Below, one piece after another: positions 30,753 through 38,958 of a stretch of 64,000 bases of DNA (position 1 is its first letter; each line of letters starts with the position of its first letter). The stretch spans positions 396,044 to 460,043 of the forward strand of contig NZ_SOCP01000008.1 in assembly GCF_004364325.1 (NCBI RefSeq). The letters are read 5' to 3'. A program made the translations under genes and the position numbers. Source of the DNA: Actinophytocola oryzae (GTDB lineage: Bacteria > Actinomycetota > Actinomycetes > Mycobacteriales > Pseudonocardiaceae). Below the pieces are notes generated by a model, which was not told where the DNA came from, made no database searches, and saw only the letters and a program-made list of their open reading frames with translations.

Positions 30753-31964
30753 ACCTCCCGCGTCGTTCTGGGCGTTGGCGGCGGTATCGCCGCCTACAAG
30801 GCGTGCGAGGTCCTTCGGCAGCTGACCGAGTCCGGACACTCGGTCCAGGTCGTGCCGACAGAGGCGGCGCTGCGTTTCGTGGGCGCCGCGACGTTCGAGG
30901 CGCTGTCCGGGCAGCCGGTGCACACCGGCGTCTTCGACGACGTGCACGAGGTGCCGCACGTGCGCATCGGCCAGGAAGCCGACCTGGTGCTCGTCGCGCC
31001 CGCGACCGCGAACCTGCTGGCCAAGGCCGCACACGGGCTCGCGGACGACCTCCTCACCAACACGCTGCTCACCGCACGCTGTCCGGTCATGATGGTGCCC
31101 GCGATGCACACCGAGATGTGGGAGCACGCGGCCACGCGTCAGAACGTGGCGACACTGCGCGAGCGCGGCGTCGTGGTGACCGAGCCGGCGAGCGGCAGGC
31201 TGACGGGCAAGGACACCGGCAAGGGGCGGCTCGCCGACCCCGCCGAGATCGTCGACCTGGCCAGGTTGCTCCTGGCCCGGCCGGACGCGCTGCCGAGGGA
31301 CATGGCCGGTCTGCGGGTCGTCGTGTCGGCCGGTGGCACCCGGGAGGCGCTGGACCCGGTCCGCTACCTGGGCAACCGCTCGTCCGGCAAGCAGGGCTAC
31401 GCTCTCGCGCGCACCGCGGCGCAACGCGGCGCGCAGGTGACGCTGGTCGCGGCGGCGACGGTCGGGTTGCCGGAGCCCGCGGGCGTGGAGCTGGTCCGGG
31501 TGGGCACGGCACTGGAGCTGCGTGACGCCATGCACGTCGTGTCACCAGGTGCTGACGTGGTGGTCATGGCGGCCGCGGTTGCCGACTTCCGCCCGGTGTC
31601 GCAGGCTGAGTACAAAATCAAGAAGACCGACCGGGACCCGGACCCGGTCGCTCTGACGCGCAACCCGGACGTGCTCGCGGAGCTCGTCGGGGTGCGGTCG
31701 CCGGGCCAGGTCATCGTCGGCTTCGCCGCGGAGACCGGCGACGGTGGCGCTGACGTGCTGGAACACGCTCGTGCGAAACTGAAGCGCAAGGGCTGTGACC
31801 TGCTCGTCGTCAACGCTGTCGGGGAGGGCAAGGCCTTCGAGACCGAGGACAACGCCGGCTGGCTCCTGTCCTCCGACGGGTCCGAACGGCCTATCGCACT
31901 GGGCTCGAAGGCGCACATGGCGTCCGATATATGGGATGCCGTGGTAACGCTGACTCATAACTGA
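30738..31964 (+). CDS. coaBC: bifunctional phosphopantothenoylcysteine decarboxylase / phosphopantothenate-cysteine ligase
   Basis: Two steps of coenzyme A synthesis. The 408-residue protein begins RVVLGVGGGIAAYKACEV (FMN flavoprotein CoaC domain, catalytic His in VPHVRIG), with the substrate-clamp MVPAMHTEMWEH. The CoaB domain starts near residue 190 (VVVSAGGTREALDPVRYLGNRSSG), with the KIKK motif (about residue 296) typical of CTP-dependent ligases. Start ATG 30738 lies in the last repeat unit; its first five codons come from the repeat. Confidence 0.95.
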   Translation: MIHSGTSRVVLGVGGGIAAYKACEVLRQLTESGHSVQVVPTEAALRFVGAATFEALSGQPVHTGVFDDVHEVPHVRIGQEADLVLVAPATANLLAKAAHGLADDLLTNTLLTARCPVMMVPAMHTEMWEHAATRQNVATLRERGVVVTEPASGRLTGKDTGKGRLADPAEIVDLARLLLARPDALPRDMAGLRVVVSAGGTREALDPVRYLGNRSSGKQGYALARTAAQRGAQVTLVAAATVGLPEPAGVELVRVGTALELRDAMHVVSPGADVVVMAAAVADFRPVSQAEYKIKKTDRDPDPVALTRNPDVLAELVGVRSPGQVIVGFAAETGDGGADVLEHARAKLKRKGCDLLVVNAVGEGKAFETEDNAGWLLSSDGSERPIALGSKAHMASDIWDAVVTLTHN

Positions 31965-32030
31965 GCGGCGCTCGATACCCAGTTCATACGCTAATCGCAG
32001 CAACCAGGGAAAGAGTGGGTGGGAAACGTC

Positions 32031-33233
32031 GTGAGTGAATCCGCAAGCCGGCTGTTCACCAGCGAATCGGTGACCGAGGGGCATCCCGACAAGATCTGCG
32101 ACGCCATCAGCGACGCGGTGCTGGACGCTCTCCTGTCGAAGGACCCGAAGTCCCGCGTGGCGGTCGAGACCCTCGTGACCACCGGCCAGGTGCACGTCGC
32201 GGGCGAGGTCACGACCGAGGCGTATGCGGACATTCCGGCCCTGGTACGCGAGACGATCCTGGGGATCGGCTACGACTCGTCGGCCAAGGGCTTCGACGGC
32301 AACTCGTGCGGCGTCAACGTCGCGCTCGGCTCGCAGTCGCCCGACATCGCGCAGGGTGTCGACACCGCGTACGAGAAGCGTGTCGAGAGCGACGAGGACG
32401 AGATCGCCAAGCAGGGGGCGGGCGACCAGGGCCTGATGTTCGGCTACGCGTGCACCGACACGCCGGAGCTGATGCCGCTGCCGATCGCGCTGGCCCACCG
32501 CCTGTCGAAGCGCCTGACCGAGGTCCGCAAGAACGGCCAGCTGCCGTACCTGCGTCCGGACGGCAAGACCCAGGTCACCATCGAGTACGCGGGTGACCAG
32601 GCCGTGCGACTGGACACCGTCGTCGTGTCCTCGCAGCACGCCGAGGGCGTCGACCTGGAGAAGCTGCTCGGTGTGGACGTGCGCGAGCAGGTCGTGCTGC
32701 CCGAGATCGGCCAGCTGGAGCTGGACACCGAGAACGTGCGCCTGCTGGTCAACCCGACCGGCCGCTTCGTCATCGGCGGACCGATGGGTGACGCGGGCCT
32801 GACCGGCCGCAAGATCATCGTCGACACCTACGGCGGCATGGCCCGCCACGGTGGTGGCGCCTTCTCCGGCAAGGACCCGTCGAAGGTGGACCGCTCCGCG
32901 GCGTACGCCATGCGCTGGGTGGCCAAGAACGCGGTCGCCGCCGGTCTCGCCAGCCGCATCGAGGTCCAGGTGGCCTACGCCATCGGCAAGGCGGCCCCGG
33001 TCGGCCTGTTCGTCGAGACGTTCGGCACCGAGACGGTTGATCCGACGAAGATCCAGCAGTCGATCAGCGAGGTCTTCGACCTCCGCCCGGCCGCGATCAT
33101 CCGCGACCTCAACCTGCTGCGGCCCATCTACCGGCAGACCGCCGCGTACGGCCACTTCGGCCGTCCCGAGCTGGACCTGCCCTGGGAGCGGACTGACCGT
33201 GCGGACGCCCTCAGGTCGCTCGCGGGCGCCTGA
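32031..33233 (+). CDS. metK: S-adenosylmethionine synthetase
   Basis: Makes SAM from methionine and ATP. The 400-residue protein contains LFTSESVTEGHPDKICD (ATP/Met site), GAGDQGLMFGYA (about residue 125) and the P-loop-like GGGAFSGKDPSKVDRS (about residue 279). GTG 32031 matches the family start; GTG 32019 is an in-frame alternative four codons earlier. The 66-base gap after coaBC is too short for a SAM riboswitch, and none is seen. Its tail overlaps the next gene by 35 bases. Confidence 0.95.
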   Translation: MSESASRLFTSESVTEGHPDKICDAISDAVLDALLSKDPKSRVAVETLVTTGQVHVAGEVTTEAYADIPALVRETILGIGYDSSAKGFDGNSCGVNVALGSQSPDIAQGVDTAYEKRVESDEDEIAKQGAGDQGLMFGYACTDTPELMPLPIALAHRLSKRLTEVRKNGQLPYLRPDGKTQVTIEYAGDQAVRLDTVVVSSQHAEGVDLEKLLGVDVREQVVLPEIGQLELDTENVRLLVNPTGRFVIGGPMGDAGLTGRKIIVDTYGGMARHGGGAFSGKDPSKVDRSAAYAMRWVAKNAVAAGLASRIEVQVAYAIGKAAPVGLFVETFGTETVDPTKIQQSISEVFDLRPAAIIRDLNLLRPIYRQTAAYGHFGRPELDLPWERTDRADALRSLAGA

Positions 33234-33600
33234 CCCCATTCACTGGTTGCGGTATGCGGTGGCGGGTTCCCTGCCCACCGCATACCACCAGTGGGTGCTC
33301 TACGACCTGACCTGCGGCACGTGGGTGCTCAGGCACCTCAGCCGTGCCCTCGTGCAGTTCTCGTTCTGGTGGCTGTGCCTGCTCGTACCTGGCCCGCTGT
33401 CCCTGCGGTTCGCCATGGTCGCGCTCGGCTACCTGCTGGGTCTCTACTTCTCACTGTCCTTCATGGAGGACGCGTGTGAGCGGCGGTTGCTGAAGGCCGG
33501 CTATCCACCGGGCCTCAACCGAAAGATCCGCGAGGAAACCCCGGTGTCGGAACGCGCCGCGACGGTCGCCTTGTACGCGTCGTACTACCCGCCCAGCTGA
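33199..33600 (+). CDS. DUF5313 family membrane protein
   Basis: A 133-residue protein starting at GTG inside metK. It begins PDPIHWLRYAVAGSLP, continues HQWVLYDLTCGTWVLRHLSR, has two membrane helices (about residues 58-75 and 79-97) and ends in a basic, Arg-rich tail with YPPG. This pattern matches the actinobacterial DUF5313 family, found near metK/priA in several genera. Function unknown. The 35-base overlap with metK suggests coupling. Confidence 0.75.
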   Translation: MRTPSGRSRAPDPIHWLRYAVAGSLPTAYHQWVLYDLTCGTWVLRHLSRALVQFSFWWLCLLVPGPLSLRFAMVALGYLLGLYFSLSFMEDACERRLLKAGYPPGLNRKIREETPVSERAATVALYASYYPPS

Positions 33601-33602
33601 CT

Positions 33603-33956
33603 ACGGCGAACAATGCCGACAAGGCGGTACTCGGCAGAACGAGAACCGGTCCGTTCGTATTCTTTGGAATCCCGCACCGCGGCGTCAGCGGCATCGACAA
33701 AAGCGATCTCGACGCAACTTTCGTTGCCACCCGCGTGGGCGTCGACCTGACCCACGACGCATGGAACCCCCACGACAGGGCCTTCCCGGCGGAGTCGTTC
33801 GTCACGGTCGACGAGTTGCGGGACGTGGTGCGGCAGTGGGCGTTCGGTGACGTGTTGCCGCCACCGGCCGTCCCGTGGGTGAGCGTGCCCCACGAAAGTG
33901 TCAGCTGGTTCTGGTCCGAAGGGCCGGTACTGGCAGTGCCTACTGTCAAACGCTAG
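33603..33956 (+). pseudogene. Imm1-like ORF without a usable start codon
   Basis: The frame is open from inside the previous gene to TAG 33956 and reads as one continuous protein: TGPFVFFGIPHRGVSGIDK, then LDATFVATRVGVDLTHDAWN, FPAESFVTVDELRDVVRQW and PPPAVPWV. The strand-helix pattern and the ending resemble Imm1-type immunity proteins of polymorphic toxins. Between 33540 and 33735 the frame has no ATG, GTG or TTG, only CTG 33597. GTG 33735 would give just 73 residues and lose the first half. It may be a start-loss pseudogene or use CTG. No toxin gene is adjacent. Confidence 0.4.
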
Positions 33957-33975
33957 TCTTTCCTTCATGGAAAGA
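33957..33975. promoter_or_regulatory. perfect inverted repeat over the MarR start codon
   Basis: TCTTTCC-ttcat-GGAAAGA is a perfect 7-5-7 palindrome covering the ATG at 33967. MarR-family regulators bind such 15-20 base palindromes, and autorepression at their own start is common, so this is a candidate operator for the adjacent gene. Confidence 0.5.
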
Positions 33976-34500
33976 ACGAACGTGGTGCGGGAGCTGAACA
34001 GGGCCACCTTCGTGCTGGTCTCGGAGGCTCAGCGGGGGATGGCGAAGGCGTTCGACGCGCCTCGGGTCGGCGTCCTTCGGATGGTCGCCGACGGACCGCT
34101 GCGGCCGAGCGAGATCGGGGAACGGCTGGACATGGCGCCGTCCTCCGTCACGCGGCACGTGCAGGCGTTGGAGGACGCCGGGCACGTGACCGTCGAGGCC
34201 GATCCCTTCGACGCACGGACCTGCCTCGTCGAGGTGACCGAGGACGGCACCGAGGAACTCGACCGGCTGGAGAGCCTCGGGCTCGCCGCGTTCGAGCAGG
34301 TCGTCGCCGACTGGGATGCCGACGATCTCGTCACGCTCACCCGTCTGCTGGCGCGGCTCACCCGGGACTGGGCCGAACGCGGCACCGCCGCCCGCCGCCC
34401 GGCGCGACCCGGCAAGGCACCCCGCTGGCGCTTCCGGCCACGCGAACAGCCGGCCCACCAACCAGCCGGACAGCCCCACGAACACGAGGGAAAACCATGA
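33967..34500 (+). CDS. MarR family transcriptional regulator
   Basis: A 177-residue winged-helix regulator. The core is APRVGVLRMVADGPLRPSEIGERLDM, then the recognition helix APSSVTRHVQALEDAGHV (about residues 56-73), the wing (DPFDARTCLVEVTEDG) and a dimer helix. The tail after residue 140 is Arg/Pro-rich and probably disordered. There is no ribosome site before ATG 33967, suggesting a leaderless transcript. The palindrome over the start suggests self-repression. It is coupled (ATGA) to the membrane protein gene behind it, the likeliest target. Confidence 0.88.
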   Translation: MERTNVVRELNRATFVLVSEAQRGMAKAFDAPRVGVLRMVADGPLRPSEIGERLDMAPSSVTRHVQALEDAGHVTVEADPFDARTCLVEVTEDGTEELDRLESLGLAAFEQVVADWDADDLVTLTRLLARLTRDWAERGTAARRPARPGKAPRWRFRPREQPAHQPAGQPHEHEGKP

Positions 34501-34925
34501 ACACGACCATCCGGTGGACCACGTGGTGCCTCTACGCCCTCGCCGCGTTCCAGCTGCTCATCGCCGTCCTGCTCATCCTCGACTGGGACGACACCGTCAC
34601 CTCGTTCGCCGGTGAGTCCTTCGCCCCCACCCGGGACGCGGCCGAGGGCGCGGCGGTCGGGTCGCTCGGCATCCACGTCCTCCTGGCCATCTTCTACACC
34701 GTGGTCGCCGCACGGCTGCCCGCCGGCCGACGGGGCACGCGGGTCAGAGCCACGATCCTCCTGAGCCTCACCGTCGTCGGCGGCCTCGTCACCCTGTTCG
34801 CCATCGCCGACGAAACGCCCCTCAACCCGGTCGGCATCGTCCTGGCCGCCGCCACCCTCGTCCTGCTGTGGCTCCCCGCCCAGTCCCGCGCACACTTCGC
34901 CAGGGTTCCCGCCACCACCCTATGA
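34497..34925 (+). CDS. small four-helix membrane protein
   Basis: A 142-residue protein with four hydrophobic helices (about residues 10-28, 53-72, 82-100 and 110-126) and short loops containing SFAPTRD. It is translated with the MarR regulator (ATGA), so it is probably under its control. It resembles uncharacterised DoxX- or DUF-type small membrane proteins, but I recognise no family motif. Possible roles include stress or drug response. Confidence 0.7.
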   Translation: MNTTIRWTTWCLYALAAFQLLIAVLLILDWDDTVTSFAGESFAPTRDAAEGAAVGSLGIHVLLAIFYTVVAARLPAGRRGTRVRATILLSLTVVGGLVTLFAIADETPLNPVGIVLAAATLVLLWLPAQSRAHFARVPATTL

Positions 34926-34961
34926 CCAGCGCCGACGCCCCGATCTGGTAGACCAGCGGGC

Positions 34962-36944
34962 ATGACCGGCGTGCGTAAAGGGGAGAACCGCCCGGCGGCC
35001 ACGCTTCCGGTCGCCCGCGTCTACGTCGACGTCCCCCTCGCCCACCTGGACCGTCCCTTCGACTACCTCGTCCCCGAGTCCCTCGACGAGGCCGCCGTCC
35101 CCGGTTGCCGCCTCCGCATGCGTTTCGCGGGCAAGCAGGTCGACGGCTACCTCCTCGAACGGGTCGCCGAGTCCGAGTTCGGCGGCCGCATGGAGTACAT
35201 CGGCAAGGTGGTCTCCAGCGAACCCGTGCTCACCCCCGACATCGCCACCCTCGCGCGGGCCGTCGCCGACCGGTACGCGGGCATGATGACCGACGTCCTG
35301 CGCCTCGCCATCCCGCCGCGCCACGCCAAGGTCGAAGCCGAGTCACCCGCCGAGCCACCCGCGACACCCGAGCCGCCCGACACCACCGCGTGGGCCCGCT
35401 ACCCCCGAGGGCCCGCCTTCGTCGAGGCGCTCCGCAACTCGCGGCAGGCCCACGCCGTCTGGCAGGCGCTTCCCGGCGAGGACTGGCCCGCCCGCCTCGC
35501 CGAGCTGGCCGCCACCGCCGCCGCCAGCGACCGGGGCGCCGTCCTCGTCGTGCCCGACTACCGGGACGTCCAACGCCTCTACCAGGCCTGCGCGGAAAGA
35601 GTGGGGGACAACGTCGTCGCCCTGTCCGCCGACGCGGGCCCCGCCAAGCGGTACCGGGCCTGGCTGGGCGTCAAGCGCGGCACCACCCGCATCGTCGTCG
35701 GCACCCGTGCCAGCGTCTTCGCCCCCGTCCAGCGGCCGGGCCTGTTCGTCGTCTGGGACGACGGCGACGACCTCCACGCCGACCCGCACGCTCCCTACCC
35801 GCACGTCCGCGACGTCCTCATCCAGCGCGCCCACACCAGTGGCGCGTCACTGCTCGTCGCCGGGTTCGCGCGCACGGCCGAGGCCCAGCTGCTCGTCGAG
35901 TCCGGCTGGGCACCCGAGATCGTCGCCGCACGGGACGAGGTGCGCAGAGCCTCGCCGCGCATCACCTCCCTCGGCGAGACCGACCAGCAGCTCGCCCGCG
36001 ACCCGGCCGCCCGCGCGGCCCGCATCCCGTCCGTCGCCTTCGAGGCCGCCCGTGAGTCGCTCAAGGCAGGCAGGCCGGTCCTCGTCCAGGTCCCGCGCGG
36101 CGGCTACGTCCCCGCCCTCGCCTGCCAGCAGTGCCGAAGCCCCGCACGCTGCCGCCGCTGCGCGGGCCCGCTCGGCCTCCCCTCCAGGGGCGCCGACGCC
36201 CGCCCGCCGACCTGCCGGTGGTGCGGCGTCCCCGACACGGCCTTCCGCTGCGGCGAGTGCGGGTCCCGGCGACTGCGTGCCATCGTCGTCGGCGTCAAGC
36301 GCACCGCCGAGGAGCTGGGCCGTGCCTTCGCCGACGTCCCCGTGCTCGGCTCCGGCGGGGCGGAGGTCCTCGGGCAGGTCGACGACCGCCCGGCCCTCGT
36401 CGTCGCCACCCCGGGCGCCGAGCCCGTCGGGAGCTACGGCGCCGCGCTCCTGCTCGACGGCTGGGCCCTGCTCGGCCGCGCCGACCTCCGCGCCACCGAG
36501 GAGACCCTGCGCCGCTGGATGACCGCCGCCGCGATGGTCCGCAGCGACGGGCGGGTCGTCGTGCTCGCCGAGTCGGCGATGCCCGTCGTGCAGGCGCTGG
36601 TGCGCTGGGACCCGGTCTGGCACGCGAGCCAGGAGCTGGCCGCACGCACCGAGCTGGGCTTCCCCCCTGCGGTGCGGATGGCGTCGGTCGACGGACCGCC
36701 GAAGGCACTGGCCATGTTCCTCGACGAGCTGAAGCTCCCCGCGTCCGGCGAGATCCTCGGACCCGTCCCCCTCGGCGAGCCCGACCGCGACGGCAACACC
36801 GAGAAGGAACGCGCCCTCGTCCGCGCCACCCGCGCCGAGGGCCGGGCGCTCTCCGCCGCCCTCACCACCGCGCAACACGCCCGCACGGCACGGAAAGAGC
36901 CGGACTCGATCCGAGTCCGGCTCGATCCGCTGGAACTGATCTAG
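34962..36944 (+). CDS. priA: primosomal protein N' (PriA), probably helicase-inactive
   Basis: A replication-restart protein that recognises forked DNA. The 660-residue protein has the N-terminal 3'-DNA-binding domain (VARVYVDVPLAHLDRPFDYLVP). The zinc region is LACQQCRSPARCRRCAGPL (about residue 387) followed by two further Cys pairs, CRWCG and CGEC. The Walker A GSGKT expected near residue 170 is missing, and the DEEH box is replaced by VVWDDGDD. Known actinobacterial PriA orthologues show this same loss, so it likely acts as a scaffold rather than a motor. The far C-terminus is normal. Confidence 0.9.
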   Translation: MTGVRKGENRPAATLPVARVYVDVPLAHLDRPFDYLVPESLDEAAVPGCRLRMRFAGKQVDGYLLERVAESEFGGRMEYIGKVVSSEPVLTPDIATLARAVADRYAGMMTDVLRLAIPPRHAKVEAESPAEPPATPEPPDTTAWARYPRGPAFVEALRNSRQAHAVWQALPGEDWPARLAELAATAAASDRGAVLVVPDYRDVQRLYQACAERVGDNVVALSADAGPAKRYRAWLGVKRGTTRIVVGTRASVFAPVQRPGLFVVWDDGDDLHADPHAPYPHVRDVLIQRAHTSGASLLVAGFARTAEAQLLVESGWAPEIVAARDEVRRASPRITSLGETDQQLARDPAARAARIPSVAFEAARESLKAGRPVLVQVPRGGYVPALACQQCRSPARCRRCAGPLGLPSRGADARPPTCRWCGVPDTAFRCGECGSRRLRAIVVGVKRTAEELGRAFADVPVLGSGGAEVLGQVDDRPALVVATPGAEPVGSYGAALLLDGWALLGRADLRATEETLRRWMTAAAMVRSDGRVVVLAESAMPVVQALVRWDPVWHASQELAARTELGFPPAVRMASVDGPPKALAMFLDELKLPASGEILGPVPLGEPDRDGNTEKERALVRATRAEGRALSAALTTAQHARTARKEPDSIRVRLDPLELI

Positions 36945-37732
36945 TAGTGCCCGGACGCTCCCTGCTCGTGGAGCTGGGCCGGGTCGTACGTCCATTCCCC
37001 CGTGACAACCAGGTTGCCGGCCGCGTCGCGGCCGTTCATCTGGACCTGGTCACCATCGTGCAGGTCCGGGAACGGCCCGGCGAAGAACACGCCTCTGTGG
37101 ATGGGCGGCATCGGCCCGAGGCTCGTGCCTTCGATGACGTACTCCAGAGAAACCCCGTCGAGGTTCTCCGCCACCCCGACGATGATCCCGTCGGGGAACA
37201 TGTACACCCCGTAGACGGCCTGGGTATCGGTCGACACGAAGGTCACCCGTGGGTTGGTCGGCGGGGACACCGTCGCCGTCCCGTCGTCGAGCACGCAGAA
37301 CATGGTGTGGCCGGCTGCCTCGAACATGACGATGCCGATTTCGTACTCACTCAACCCGAAGACCGACTTGTACACCCAGGTGTTCCTCGGCGGGTACGCA
37401 CCGGCCAGCGGGCTGGCGGCGACGACGTGGGCGCAGTTGTCGAGGTCCTCGTCCGGCGTGGTGAGGGGCTTCTCGCCGGCCGAGGTGCGTGCCGGTCCGC
37501 TGGCCGAGGTGTCGGTCGGGTTGGACTGCCCCGCCCGGCTGTTCGAGTCGTCCGGCGCGGCCGACTGGGTGACCATGACCGCGCCGGCCGCCAGCACGGC
37601 CACCGCGGCGGCTACGGCCAACGGCTTGCGGTTGCGCGACGGTGTGTCGGCGGACTGGTCCATCCGCATCCGCACGCGGTGGCGAACTTCCGGCGGCATC
37701 GTCCTGCGGGGTGGCAGGTCGAGATCGTTCAT
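36941..37732 (-). CDS. membrane-anchored protein encoded with an ECF sigma factor
   Basis: A 263-residue protein with a basic cytoplasmic tail (about 37 residues, PPRRTMPPEVRHRVRMRM), one membrane helix (about 38-55) and a large extracytoplasmic beta-rich domain without recognised motifs. It is coupled to the sigma factor gene (ATGA overlap), so an anti-sigma or signal-sensing role is likely. The zinc anti-sigma motif HxxxCxxC is absent, so any anti-sigma activity would be atypical. It ends 4 bases inside the convergent priA. Confidence 0.7.
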   Translation of the reverse strand: MNDLDLPPRRTMPPEVRHRVRMRMDQSADTPSRNRKPLAVAAAVAVLAAGAVMVTQSAAPDDSNSRAGQSNPTDTSASGPARTSAGEKPLTTPDEDLDNCAHVVAASPLAGAYPPRNTWVYKSVFGLSEYEIGIVMFEAAGHTMFCVLDDGTATVSPPTNPRVTFVSTDTQAVYGVYMFPDGIIVGVAENLDGVSLEYVIEGTSLGPMPPIHRGVFFAGPFPDLHDGDQVQMNGRDAAGNLVVTGEWTYDPAQLHEQGASGHY

Positions 37733-38319
37733 GGCGAGTCCTCCAGTTTCGTACGCAGCCGTGCTCTGGCACGCGAGAGACGAGAGCGGACGGACACCTC
37801 GGCCACGCCGAGCAGTTCCGCCGCGTCGGCCAACCCCACCTCGCCGAGCAGACACAGTTCGACGGCCTCCCGCTCGGCGCGGGGCAGGGACCGGACCGCC
37901 GCGAGCACGCGGACCATGCGTGCGTCTCTGTCGACCCGGTCGGCGACCTCGTCGGCGTGGTCGGCCGCGACGGACGAGTCCGGAGCCCTGCGGACCACCC
38001 GCAGGAACCGGGTCGTGGCGCGGCGTTCGTCGCGGACCACGTTGCCGGCGACCGTGTACAGCCACGGCCGGGCCGACTCCCGCACCAGCACGACATCCGC
38101 GCGTTTGCGCCACGCCTGCAGGAACGTGCTGGACGTGACGTCCTCGGCGAGGTTCCACGAGGCGGTCAGCCGGTAGGCGTGGTTCCACACCGCCTCGACG
38201 TGCCGCTCGAACAGCTCGCTGAAGGCGGCATGGTCGCCTACTGAGGATCTGGCCCAGAGATCGGCGTCGGAGGTGATGGCAGGTCCCCTCGGGGCGTTCG
38301 CTGTGTTCACTTCGTTCAC
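37729..38319 (-). CDS. ECF RNA polymerase sigma factor (SigE-like)
   Basis: A 196-residue sigma factor with only regions 2 and 4. Region 2 runs from DLWARSSVGDHAAFSELFE to AEDVTSSTFLQAWRKR (about residues 20-80). Region 4 starts RSLPRAEREAVELCLLGE and has the helix-turn-helix VGLADAAELLGVAEVSVRSR (about 150-185). Starts at GTG 38319 or GTG 38343 are both possible; the first is closer to family length. The product probably recruits polymerase to a small regulon including its own gene; the membrane partner follows directly. Confidence 0.88.
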   Translation of the reverse strand: MNEVNTANAPRGPAITSDADLWARSSVGDHAAFSELFERHVEAVWNHAYRLTASWNLAEDVTSSTFLQAWRKRADVVLVRESARPWLYTVAGNVVRDERRATTRFLRVVRRAPDSSVAADHADEVADRVDRDARMVRVLAAVRSLPRAEREAVELCLLGEVGLADAAELLGVAEVSVRSRLSRARARLRTKLEDSP

Positions 38320-38412
38320 GTCAGCAAGTGGCCGGCACGGCACTCACCGTTGCACCATCCGGGCACTGAATAGACTGGCCTCCGTCGCTCGTTGGAACCC
38401 GATCGGAGCAAT

Positions 38413-38958
38413 GTGACTGTCCAGCCCATCCGCCTCTTCGGCGATCCCGTGCTGCGCACCCCCGCCGCCGAGGTGGTCGACTTCGACAAGGAGCTGGCCA
38501 CCCTCGTCAAGGACCTCTGGGACACCATGGAGAGCCAGGAGGGCGCCGGATTGGCGGCGCCCCAGCTCGGCGTCGGACTGCGTGTGTTCACCTACCACTG
38601 CGACGGGTTCGCGGGCCACCTCGTCAACCCGACCTGGACCGCCGTCGGCGACGACATCCAGGACGGTGAGGAGGGCTGCCTGTCGATCCCGGGACTCTAC
38701 TGGGACTGCAAGCGGGCCAGGAACATCGTCGCGCGCGGCTGGGACATGCACGGCGAGCCCCTCCAGATCGAGGGGACCGACCTGCTGGCCCGCTGCGTCC
38801 AGCACGAGACGGACCACCTCGACGGTGTCCTGTTCGTCGACCGGCTCGACGCGACGACCCGCAAGGCGGCGATGAAGGCCATCCGCGAGGCGGACTGGTT
38901 CGAGGGCAGCACACCCACGATCAAGCAGAGCCCGCACTCACTGTTCGGCGGGTCCTGA
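38413..38958 (+). CDS. def: peptide deformylase
   Basis: Removes the formyl group from nascent proteins. The 181-residue metalloenzyme shows all three motifs: EGAGLAAPQLG (about residue 43), EEGCLSIPG with the metal Cys (about 87), and QHETDHLDG with metal His residues and catalytic Glu (about 131). GTG 38413 is chosen over the earlier in-frame start at 38392 for fit to TVQPIRLFGDPVLR. def-fmt-rsmB is the classical order; the stop abuts fmt. Confidence 0.96.
   Translation: MTVQPIRLFGDPVLRTPAAEVVDFDKELATLVKDLWDTMESQEGAGLAAPQLGVGLRVFTYHCDGFAGHLVNPTWTAVGDDIQDGEEGCLSIPGLYWDCKRARNIVARGWDMHGEPLQIEGTDLLARCVQHETDHLDGVLFVDRLDATTRKAAMKAIREADWFEGSTPTIKQSPHSLFGGS

Noticed and set aside
31965..32030. SAM riboswitch before metK
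   Set aside because: The 66-base gap is too short and shows no matching stems.
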